A stretch of 38,686 nt of DNA, taken from NCBI GenBank assembly GCA_019187495.1, contig JABAQN010000075.1, positions 1-38,686 of the forward strand. Direction: 5' to 3'. Shown here one piece after another: positions 29,444 to 38,686 of this stretch. Numbering within the stretch: the first letter of the stretch is position 1; every line of letters begins with the position of its first letter. The DNA is from Steroidobacteraceae bacterium. Lineage in GTDB: Bacteria > Pseudomonadota > Gammaproteobacteria > Steroidobacterales > Steroidobacteraceae. The translations under genes were made by a program, and so were the position numbers. The notes under the pieces were generated by a model. The model was given only the letters and a program-made list of their open reading frames with translations. It was not told where the DNA came from and ran no database searches.

Positions 29444-30220
29444 CGTCCGGTTGAGCGTCACGCCCCAGTGCAGGTGCGGCCCGGTCACGCGCCCCGTCGC
29501 GCCGACCTTGCCGATCGGCTCGCCCGCCTTCACCGCCTGGCCCATCGCCACATCGATCGCGGACAGGTGGCAGTACATCGTGACGAGTCCCTGGCCGTGG
29601 TCGATGAGGATCGTGTTGCCGTTGAAAAAGTAATCGCCCGTGTCGATCACGCGGCCATCGGCGGGTGCGATCACGGGCGTGCCGGTCGGCGCCGCGATAT
29701 CCATGCCGGTGTGCGGATTGCGTGGTTGGTCGTTGAATACGCGGCGCAGGCCGAAGGAGCTCGAGCGCGGGCCGGGCACCGGCGCTCGAAGCTCGAGCGT
29801 CGCGGGTGGCTGCGGCGAGAAGGTGGCGAGCGCGGCGCGCAGGCGCGCGCGCTCGGCGTCGGTGCGCGCAAGATCCTCCTTCGACAGATCCACCTGGCCC
29901 GGCTTGACCTTCAGGCGCTGCGTCGCATAGTGCCTGGCGCGGATGTCCATCGCGATGTCATGTTGCTTTCCGTCGGCGGCCGTCACCTCGACATGCGCCG
30001 TGCCCGCCGCCTGCGTCAGCGGCACGCCGACGACCGCCGTCCAGCGTCCGTCCGATGACACGACCATCGTGCGCCAGCCGTCGAACGTGACGACCGGCGC
30101 GGCGGCGCCCGCTTCGGCGGCGCCGATATCGACGAGCAATACGCCACCCGGCACCGCGCTCGCACGCGGCAGGGCGGGCGCGAGTGCAACGATTGCGCCA
30201 ACGAGCAATGTGGGCAGCAT
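29384..30220 (-). CDS. M23 family metallopeptidase (LytM domain), exported
   Basis: A 278-residue predicted peptidoglycan peptidase. A signal peptide-like N-terminus (MLPTLLVGAIVALAPALPRASA) leads to a beta-rich domain and a short coiled stretch (about 110-135). The C-terminal LytM domain has a full zinc site: His170 and Asp174 (HTGMD), His218 (YCHLS), and His249 with His251 (PHLHW). It should be active in the periplasm. The ATG overlaps the xseA stop by one base (TGATG). Its 3' end overlaps der antisense by 60 bases. It is the last gene of the minus-strand run that starts at 34511. Confidence 0.9.
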   Translation of the reverse strand: MLPTLLVGAIVALAPALPRASAVPGGVLLVDIGAAEAGAAAPVVTFDGWRTMVVSSDGRWTAVVGVPLTQAAGTAHVEVTAADGKQHDIAMDIRARHYATQRLKVKPGQVDLSKEDLARTDAERARLRAALATFSPQPPATLELRAPVPGPRSSSFGLRRVFNDQPRNPHTGMDIAAPTGTPVIAPADGRVIDTGDYFFNGNTILIDHGQGLVTMYCHLSAIDVAMGQAVKAGEPIGKVGATGRVTGPHLHWGVTLNRTSVDPALFLPAAPPVAAPAR

Positions 30221-31566
30221 CAGTCCTCCACGACCCGCGAGCGGAATTGCCCGGCCGCGAGGCGCGTGACGAGTGTATCGCCCGCCGCGAGCGTTGCGGC
30301 ATCGGTGACGAGCGCGCCGGTCGACGCTTGCGTCACGACCGCGAATCCGCGGCGCAGCGTCGCGAGCGGGCTCACGGCGTCGAGCGTGCGGCTCGCGAGA
30401 TCGAGCCGGTGTGCGTTGCGCGCGAGTTCATTGCGCATCGCGTGTTCGAGGCGGGTGGCCAGGGCTGCGGACGAGGCGGTCGCCGCGTGCATACGCGCAA
30501 CGGGTGAAGCGGCCGTGAGGCGCTGGCCGAGCTCGGCGGCCCGATGCCGGGCGCCGAGCAGCGCCGCGCGCGCGGCGAAGGCGAGGCGCTGCTCGAGTTC
30601 ATCCATGCGCTGCGTCGCCTGCGTGACGCGCACCGCGGGTGAGGCGAGGCGCATGCGGCGGCCGATCCCCTCGAGCCTTGCCGCAGCTTCCCGCAGCACG
30701 CGCGTGCCGCCCGCGACGAGCCTCTGCTCGATCCGCACGAGCGTCTGCAACCAGGCGCGTCCGTCGGGAACGGCGAGTTGCGCGGCCGCGGTAGGGGTCG
30801 GGGCGCGCAGGTCGGCGGCGAAGTCCGCGATCGTGAAATCGACTTCGTGGCCGATGCCGGTGACGACCGGCATCGGCATGGCGCGGATGGCGCGTGCGAT
30901 GCGTTCGTCATTGAAGGCCCACAGGTCCTCGAGCGAGCCGCCGCCGCGCGCGACGATCAGCACGTCGCAGTCGGCCCGCTGCGCGGCGAGCTCGAGTGCG
31001 GCGAGGATGCCCGGTACCGCGGCCGCACCCTGCACCGGAGTCGGGTAAATCAGCACGGGCGCAGGCGGAAAGCGCCGCTCGAGCACGTGCAGGATGTCGC
31101 GCACCGCGGCGCCGGTCGGCGAGGTGACGATGCCGATACGGCGCGGAACCTGCGGCAGCGATCGTTTGCGCGCTTCGTCGAACAGGCCCTCGGCGGCGAG
31201 CTTGTCGCGCAGCCGCTCGAACTCGCGCTTGAGCGCGCCGAGGCCGGCTTCCTCGAGATGTTCGACGATCAGCTGAAAGTCGCCGCGCGGCTCGTAAAGG
31301 CTTACGCGACCGCGCGCGATCACGGCGAGGCCGTCCTTCGGCTGGAACTTCACGATGCCGTTTTTCTGCCGGAACATCGCGCAGCGGATCTGCGCGTCGC
31401 GATCCTTCAGCGAGAAATACCAGTGACCGGAGCCGGGGCGCGCGAGGTTCGAGATCTCGCCTTCGACCCACACGCCGGGCAGGCCCTGCTCGAGCAGCAG
31501 GCGCACCTCGCGATTCAGGCGGCTGACGGTGTAGACATTGCGTTCGGCGGAGGGCATGGCTCGCAT
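30220..31566 (-). CDS. xseA: Exodeoxyribonuclease VII large subunit
   Basis: A 448-residue nuclease subunit that, with XseB, degrades single-stranded DNA. The N-terminal OB domain reads VYTVSRLNREVRLLLEQG, then WVEGEISNLARPGSGHWYFS. The catalytic domain has VITSP-type sequence (GIVTSPTGAAVRDILHVL), VARGGGSLEDLWAFNDE and VTGIGHEVDFTIADFAADLR. The coiled-coil C-terminus is long and basic. Start choice is between ATG at 31566 and ATG at 31557; neither has a clear Shine-Dalgarno. In E. coli xseA is divergent from guaB; here three genes lie between them. xseB is not in the window. Confidence 0.95.
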   Translation of the reverse strand: MRAMPSAERNVYTVSRLNREVRLLLEQGLPGVWVEGEISNLARPGSGHWYFSLKDRDAQIRCAMFRQKNGIVKFQPKDGLAVIARGRVSLYEPRGDFQLIVEHLEEAGLGALKREFERLRDKLAAEGLFDEARKRSLPQVPRRIGIVTSPTGAAVRDILHVLERRFPPAPVLIYPTPVQGAAAVPGILAALELAAQRADCDVLIVARGGGSLEDLWAFNDERIARAIRAMPMPVVTGIGHEVDFTIADFAADLRAPTPTAAAQLAVPDGRAWLQTLVRIEQRLVAGGTRVLREAAARLEGIGRRMRLASPAVRVTQATQRMDELEQRLAFAARAALLGARHRAAELGQRLTAASPVARMHAATASSAALATRLEHAMRNELARNAHRLDLASRTLDAVSPLATLRRGFAVVTQASTGALVTDAATLAAGDTLVTRLAAGQFRSRVVED

Positions 31567-31571
31567 ACGGG

Positions 31572-32426
31572 TCAGTCGGTGAAATGGCACGCGAAGTCGG
31601 TGAGGCGACCGCGCCAGTAGGGGCGCTCGCGACCGTCGATGATCCAGGCGACCTCGCCTTCCATCGGTACCTGCATGCCGTTCCACCGTTGGTAGTTCCG
31701 GAACCGTCCGCGCCACGGCGTCGGCTCGATCCTGCCGCGCACAGTGCGGCCGCGCGCGGCAGCGTACACGGATTCGATCAGCCGGTCCTCGCCAAAGGTA
31801 AAGCGCAGGCTCACGGCGAGGTCGCGATCCGTCAGCGTTGCGAGCGCCGAGTGCGGGTCCACCGGTTCCCAGCGCAGCGTCTCGCCGGGAAGCAGCACCG
31901 TCGGATACCAGACGGCCTCGGCCAGGAAGCGCATCAGCTCGCCGCGCGCGAGTTCGTGCCGGTCGCGGGCGGCGGCGACCGTCACGAGGCCGAGCAGGGC
32001 GGCGTGCAGGATGCCCTCGCCATCGACATAGGCATCATGGACCCGGACCGGCAAGCCGGGCAGCCACCCGATGGCTCCGTTCCAGACGAGGCCGGGTCGA
32101 GCGAGGGTGACGCGTTGATCGGAAATGAAGGGCTTCCAATGCTCGCCTCGCTCGGCGCTGTTGAAGGTGCCGCGATGCGCGAGGCGCACATCGGCAAGCA
32201 TGGGCTGTCCCTCGGTGAGTGCGGCGAGGAAGTAGTCGCGCACGGGCGGCGGCAAGGCCCCGAGACTTGCGGGATCTACCCGTTGCGGCGTGACGTGTCC
32301 GTCCGCGATGTGCAGCCGCGCGTGCAAGCGGCGGGTCTTCCGCTTCCACCGCTGCGCGCCGATGCGTGCCGCGATCACGATCGACACGAAGAGGACCGCG
32401 ACGAAGACGAGCAGGACGCGGATCAC
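31572..32426 (-). CDS. DUF6544/DUF6920-like membrane-anchored protein
   Basis: A 284-residue protein with one N-terminal membrane helix (about 2-21) and a soluble domain. The soluble part resembles a family of unknown function: LPPPVRDYFLAAL, LPGLPVRVHDAYVDGEG, a central RGELMRFLAEAVWYPTVLLP and a late RWNGMQVPMEGEVAW. I recall this pattern under DUF6544/DUF6920, but the family name is not certain. The start is GTG at 32426, overlapping the stop of the upstream M23 gene (GTGA). It ends five bases before the xseA start. Function unknown. Confidence 0.75.
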   Translation of the reverse strand: MIRVLLVFVAVLFVSIVIAARIGAQRWKRKTRRLHARLHIADGHVTPQRVDPASLGALPPPVRDYFLAALTEGQPMLADVRLAHRGTFNSAERGEHWKPFISDQRVTLARPGLVWNGAIGWLPGLPVRVHDAYVDGEGILHAALLGLVTVAAARDRHELARGELMRFLAEAVWYPTVLLPGETLRWEPVDPHSALATLTDRDLAVSLRFTFGEDRLIESVYAAARGRTVRGRIEPTPWRGRFRNYQRWNGMQVPMEGEVAWIIDGRERPYWRGRLTDFACHFTD

Positions 32427-33403
32427 GGGAGTCTTCCGGGATGTGCGTCACCTCGTTGATCGACTGTCAGGCGATCGCCCCGCACGAGAAAGCGCCCGTT
32501 GAACAGGGCCGGCACCGGTTCGCCCGCCATCGGTGCGTTGGCGGTGCCGGGTCGCTGGGCATGGAGGTGAAGATGGGGTTCATTGCTCACGCCGGAATTG
32601 CCGACATTTCCAAGCACCTGACCGGCCCGGATCTGCTCGCCCTCCCTCACGCGGACGGAGGCTCGCCGAAAGTGCGCCAGCACCACGTGCAAGTCACCAC
32701 ACTCGAGCAGCACGTGATTGCCCGCCAGATGATCGCGGTCGTCGACTTGCGGCGGCGGCTGGTCGCGCCGTCCGTCGACAGCGAGTATCACGCGACCGGA
32801 ACAGGGCGCGAGCACGGGCCATCCGAATATCCTGTAGGCGCGATTGTCGGCAGGCAGCAAGCCCCGCGCGCGTCGACCGACGCGGTCGATCGCCACGACG
32901 TCGATGGCATAGCCATTGCCACGCCAGCGGGCGAAGCGCTGTTGCGTGGAGTCGCGCGTCTTCAGGTGCGCGTTCACGCGAACGTCGCTGCCGCCGTTGA
33001 CGACCAGGAACGTTCCGCCACGCAGCGGAAACTCCAGGTCCGCATGGGCGCCCGGCGGCGGCTGGCGCCCACGTATTGCAGCAAACGAAACCCAGGCGGC
33101 AATCATGCCGCACGACAGGAAGACTGCAGTCAGGAACCATTGCGAGCGACCGGCGCGCGGCACACCGGGCCCGCGCCGGCGACGCCATGCCCACACCGCA
33201 GCGATCGCGAACAGCACGAGGCACAGGCGGGGCCACCACCACGGCGGGACGAGCCACAGCCCCGTCAGCGCCATCGCGATGAGCGCGAGGCCGGTCGCGG
33301 CGATCTGTGTCGTGAGGCCTGTCCGGCTGCGCGCCGGCGCAAACGCGAGCCACAGGAGCAGCGCGAGCGGAACGACAACCTGCAGGACGAAGAGGGCGCG
33401 CAT
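32423..33403 (-). CDS. M23 family protein with four N-terminal transmembrane helices
   Basis: A 326-residue inner-membrane protein. Four hydrophobic helices are seen at about 4-22, 33-53, 55-73 and 89-110. The rest is a LytM-like domain carrying His244 (VLAHF) and His277/His279 (PHLHLH). The usual HxxxD motif is not present: the aspartate is Asp168 in GYAIDVVAID, but the histidine position is Gly164; His146 (NAHLK) could replace it. It may be an active hydrolase of an atypical subgroup or a regulator without activity. It is 31 bases downstream of the nitroreductase-like gene and overlaps the DUF6544-like gene by four bases. Confidence 0.8.
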   Translation of the reverse strand: MRALFVLQVVVPLALLLWLAFAPARSRTGLTTQIAATGLALIAMALTGLWLVPPWWWPRLCLVLFAIAAVWAWRRRRGPGVPRAGRSQWFLTAVFLSCGMIAAWVSFAAIRGRQPPPGAHADLEFPLRGGTFLVVNGGSDVRVNAHLKTRDSTQQRFARWRGNGYAIDVVAIDRVGRRARGLLPADNRAYRIFGWPVLAPCSGRVILAVDGRRDQPPPQVDDRDHLAGNHVLLECGDLHVVLAHFRRASVRVREGEQIRAGQVLGNVGNSGVSNEPHLHLHAQRPGTANAPMAGEPVPALFNGRFLVRGDRLTVDQRGDAHPGRLP

Positions 33404-33434
33404 CGAGGGAATCGCGTCGCAGGCAGCGCGACGA

Positions 33435-36106
<2,672 letters not shown>

Positions 36107-36116
36107 CGCGGCACCC

Positions 36117-37691
36117 GTGCAGGACCTGCACGAGGACCGGATCCTGATCCTCGACTTCGGGGCGCAGTACACGCAGCTGATCGCGCGTCGCGTCCGCGAA
36201 CTCGGCGTCTACAGCGAAATCCACCCGTGGGACATCACGGATGACGAAGTGCGCCGCTTCCGTCCGAAGGGCGTCATCCTCTCGGGCGGCCCCGAATCAA
36301 CGACCGAAGCCGAGGCGCCGCGCGCGCCACCTGTCGTGTTCGAACTCGGTGTGCCCGTGCTCGGCATCTGCTACGGCATGCAGACGATGGCGATGCAGCT
36401 CGGCGGGCGCGTCGCGACGAGCGATCATCGCGAATTCGGATACGCGGAAGTGACCGCGACCGCACCCTGCCGCCTCTTCGACGGCATCGCCGACCGCGAG
36501 GATGAAGGGCACCGCGGGGTGCTCGACGTGTGGATGAGCCACGGCGATCGCGTCGAGGCGATCCCCGAAGGATTCAGTGCCGTGGGGGTCAGTGCGAACG
36601 CTCCGTTCGCCGCGATGGCGGACGAAAGGCGTCGCTTCTATGGCGTGCAGTTCCATCCCGAAGTCACCCACACCCGCCAGGGCGCGCGGCTGCTCGAGCG
36701 CTTCGTGCGCGACCTCTGCGGCGCCGCCGCACTCTGGACCGTCGGCAACATCATCGAGGATGCGATCGCGCGCGTGCGCGCGCAGGTCGGCGAGGGCAGG
36801 GTGCTGCTCGGGCTTTCAGGCGGCGTCGATTCCTCGGTGGTCGCGGCGCTGCTGCACCGGGCAATCGGCGCGCAGCTCGTCTGCGTGTTCGTCGACCATG
36901 GCCTGCTGAGGCTCGACGAGGGCGACCAGGTGATGCGCACGTTTGCCGACAACCTCGGCGTGCGCGTGATCCGCGTCAATGCGGCTGAGCGCTTCTACGC
37001 CGCGCTCGCCGGCGTCACCGATCCCGAGCAGAAGCGCAAGATCATCGGGCGGCTTTTCATCGAGGTGTTCGACGAGGAATCGCACAAGCTCGAAGGCGTC
37101 GGTTTCCTCGCGCAGGGCACGATCTATCCCGACGTGATCGAATCGGCCGGCGCGCGCACCGGCAAGGCGCACGTCATCAAGTCGCACCACAACGTCGGCG
37201 GGCTCCCCGAGAACATGCGCCTCAAGCTCGTCGAGCCGCTGCGTGAGCTCTTCAAGGACGAAGTGCGGGAACTCGGCGTCGCGCTCGGCCTGCCGCGCGA
37301 GATGGTCTATCGGCACCCGTTCCCGGGCCCGGGCCTCGGCGTGCGCATCCTCGGCGAGGTGAAGGCGGAGTACGCGGCACTGCTGCAGCGGGCGGACGCG
37401 ATCTTCATCGACGAACTGCGCCGCCACGGCTGGTACGACAGGACGAGCCAGGCGTTTGCCGTATTCCTGCCGGTGCGCTCGGTCGGCGTGATGGGCGATG
37501 GTCGCCGCTACGACTACGTGATCGCACTACGCGCCGTCGAGACAATCGATTTCATGACAGCGCAGTGGGCGCACCTGCCGTACGACTTTCTCGATCTCGT
37601 GTCGCGGCGGATCGTGAACGAGGTGCGCGGCGTGTCGCGCGTCGTCTACGACATTTCCGGCAAGCCGCCTGCCACGATCGAGTGGGAGTGA
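36117..37691 (+). CDS. guaA: GMP synthase (glutamine-hydrolysing)
   Basis: A 524-residue enzyme that aminates XMP to GMP. The N-terminal glutamine amidotransferase has catalytic Cys85 in GICYGMQ and the histidine block QFHPEVTHT. The ATP-pyrophosphatase P-loop is [11 protein letters not shown], and the C-terminal dimerisation domain ends with PPATIEWE. The start is GTG at 36117, which gives [20 protein letters not shown]; the frame is open upstream only through guaB. The 3' end is a well-known integration site for genomic islands, and here an integrase gene follows in the same direction. Confidence 0.98.
   Translation: MQDLHEDRILILDFGAQYTQLIARRVRELGVYSEIHPWDITDDEVRRFRPKGVILSGGPESTTEAEAPRAPPVVFELGVPVLGICYGMQTMAMQLGGRVATSDHREFGYAEVTATAPCRLFDGIADREDEGHRGVLDVWMSHGDRVEAIPEGFSAVGVSANAPFAAMADERRRFYGVQFHPEVTHTRQGARLLERFVRDLCGAAALWTVGNIIEDAIARVRAQVGEGRVLLGLSGGVDSSVVAALLHRAIGAQLVCVFVDHGLLRLDEGDQVMRTFADNLGVRVIRVNAAERFYAALAGVTDPEQKRKIIGRLFIEVFDEESHKLEGVGFLAQGTIYPDVIESAGARTGKAHVIKSHHNVGGLPENMRLKLVEPLRELFKDEVRELGVALGLPREMVYRHPFPGPGLGVRILGEVKAEYAALLQRADAIFIDELRRHGWYDRTSQAFAVFLPVRSVGVMGDGRRYDYVIALRAVETIDFMTAQWAHLPYDFLDLVSRRIVNEVRGVSRVVYDISGKPPATIEWE
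37655..37691. other. Candidate island attachment site (attL) at the 3' end of guaA
   Basis: The end of guaA is followed at once by a change in base composition, a repeat-rich spacer and a P4-type integrase, which is the layout of islands that integrate in guaA. The attL core would then lie in the last tens of bases of the gene. The other end (attR) is outside the window, so the exact core cannot be defined here. Confidence 0.4.
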
Positions 37692-38007
37692 TTAGGCGCC
37701 TTTCGGGGTCTATCGGCACCCTGCGAAATACGAACCTAACCTACTGAATAATAATAAATAACCTCTCCGTACCGTTCGCCATCTATCGGCACCAAGCGGG
37801 ACACTCTGACGGTAAAACTGACGGTATGGGTTTCTGGAGCGCCAAAACGACCTGATTTTTACCGTCATACGGTCGACGGTAAGACGGTCAAAGAAACCGC
37901 AGAATTTCAGGGGAAAAATGGCAGAAACCCCCGATTTTCGCGGCGCAGATTGAGAGAAAAAGGTTTCTGACGGTAAAATCGGGGCCACGCCAGAACGGGG
38001 GCCCGCC
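37692..38007. promoter_or_regulatory. AT-richer spacer before the integrase, dense in short repeats
   Basis: This 316-base gap holds no gene I can support. It is clearly richer in A+T than the flanking core genes, with a run such as ATAATAATAAATAA near 37748-37761. It carries two copies of TCTATCGGCACC, four TGACGGTA-type octamers plus one GACGGTAA, and a 10-base inverted repeat CCCCGATTTT/AAAATCGGGG (37929-37938 and 37975-37984). The likely role is integrase binding and control of its promoter; that is inference. Confidence 0.6.
37709..37793 (+). repeat. Direct repeat TCTATCGGCACC, two copies
   Basis: Perfect 12-base copies lie at 37709-37720 and 37782-37793, 73 bases apart. They are placed close to guaA, as arm- or core-type recombinase sites might be. 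Confidence 0.75.
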
Positions 38008-38094
38008 ATGCTTACCGACATCGCCCTGAAGAAGCTTAGACCCCGGGAAAAGCCGTACAAAGTGACGGACCGGGATGGGATGTACGTGACGGTA
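37807..38094. repeat. Cluster of TGACGGTA octamers
   Basis: TGACGGTA occurs at 37807-37814, 37819-37826, 37968-37975 and 38087-38094, and inverted (TACCGTCA) at 37860-37867. GACGGTAA lies at 37875-37882. The longer form TCTGACGGTAAAA is shared exactly by the copies at 37805-37817 and 37966-37978. The last copy lies within the integrase coding sequence. They may be arm-type sites for the integrase or excisionase, or operators. Confidence 0.8.
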
Positions 38095-38686
38095 TCGCCT
38101 GCCGGGACGATCACGTTCCGGTTCGACTATCGGATCAGCAACCGGCGCGAGACCCTCACCCTGGGTCGTTACGGTCCGGCGGGGCTATCCCTGTCCTCCG
38201 CCCGTGAGAAGTGCATCGCTGCCCGGAACACGCTCGCCCAGGGGCACTCGCCGGCCCGGGTGAAGCAGCGCGAGAAGCGCCAACTGGCAGCCGCCCAGAC
38301 CCTGGGCCAGTTCGCCACGAAGTGGCTGGACGAGGGCCCGATGGCCGAGAGCACCCGGACCATGCGCAAGGGCATCTACCGGCGCGAGGTCGAACCCGAA
38401 CTCTCGAACCGCATGCTGCCGGAGGTGTCGTCGGACGACTTGCGCATCCTGTGCCTCAAGATCAAGAACCGCGGGTCACCCGCGACGGCCATCCACGTCC
38501 GGGACATCGTGAAGGGCATCTACAACTTCGCGAACCTGCATGGTCACAAGGTGCCGAACCCGGCCAACGAGGTGGCGCCGACATCCATCGCCACGTTCAA
38601 GCCGCGCGAACGGGCGCTGAGCCCCGAGGAGATCCGGATCGCGTTCACGCTGATCGACAAGGTGTCGTTCGCCCATATCCACCGCC
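38008..38686 (+). CDS. P4-type tyrosine integrase, partial at window end
   Basis: The first 226 codons of an integrase whose end lies outside the window. The N-terminus is the arm DNA-binding (DUF4102) type: EKPYKVTDRDGMYVTVSP, then RRETLTLGRYGPAGLSLSSA (residues about 15-75). A core-binding domain follows (TLGQFATKWLDEG to about 195). The catalytic domain is just beginning (ERALSPEEIRIAFTLID); its Arg, His and Tyr residues are not yet reached. Codon choice differs from neighbours, with many CGG and one AGA for arginine. It reads away from guaA, fitting an island integrase at its left end. The ATG at 38008 gives the family's usual opening. Confidence 0.9.
   Translation, partial: MLTDIALKKLRPREKPYKVTDRDGMYVTVSPAGTITFRFDYRISNRRETLTLGRYGPAGLSLSSAREKCIAARNTLAQGHSPARVKQREKRQLAAAQTLGQFATKWLDEGPMAESTRTMRKGIYRREVEPELSNRMLPEVSSDDLRILCLKIKNRGSPATAIHVRDIVKGIYNFANLHGHKVPNPANEVAPTSIATFKPRERALSPEEIRIAFTLIDKVSFAHIHR

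Overview
The window is a GC-rich (about two thirds G+C by eye) chromosomal segment of a gammaproteobacterium, probably from the Xanthomonadales/Nevskiales side of the class. This rests on gene order: xerD-dsbC, queA-tgt-yajC-secD-secF, and a long stretch that follows the Enterobacteria-type order suhB-trmJ-(isc)-ndk-rlmN-pilF-rodZ-hisS-yfgM-bamB-der-xseA-guaB-guaA. The taxonomic guess is inference; no rRNA gene is present. Nearly all of the sequence is coding.

Layout. 1-4406: an acyl-CoA metabolism locus, with a tetR-type regulator divergent from icmF (fused isobutyryl-CoA mutase). The regulator is followed by the start of a thiolase-like gene that changes in frame into a cysteine-synthase-like sequence before the window edge. 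4432-6485 (minus): dadA and plsC. 6610-8314: xerD and dsbC. 8340-10057 (minus): fdxA, a NUDIX hydrolase, a DUF3313-type lipoprotein and tRNA-Leu(CAA). 10161-16305: queA, tgt, yajC, secD, secF and a TerC-family gene, covering tRNA queuosine synthesis and the Sec accessory complex. 16366-18177: a cationic-amino-acid-type permease with an unusually long inserted loop.

18189-29443 is the conserved core: suhB (minus), then trmJ, iscS, an IscU-like gene, iscA, ndk, rlmN, pilF, rodZ, hisS, yfgM, bamB and der. Many of these overlap by 1-4 bases. The Isc part is reduced: no iscR, hscB, hscA, fdx or iscX is present, ispG is missing between rodZ and hisS, and the IscU-like protein has kept only one of the three IscU cluster-ligand cysteines. 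29384-34511 (minus) is a tight five-gene run: nitroreductase-like, membrane M23 protein, DUF6544-like, xseA and M23 peptidase. Its last gene overlaps der tail to tail.

34640-37691 carries guaB-guaA (GMP synthesis). Directly after guaA the character changes. A 316-base AT-richer, repeat-dense spacer is followed by a P4-type tyrosine integrase that runs off the window, so a genomic island seems to start at the 3' end of guaA.

Points I rate most worth a second look: the degenerate IscU in a stripped-down isc operon; the repeated TGACGGTA octamers before the island integrase; a -10-like hexamer exactly six bases before three start codons (possible leaderless mRNAs); inverted repeats in the guaB and ndk leaders; and the thiolase/cysteine synthase chimera at the left edge, which may be an assembly artefact.
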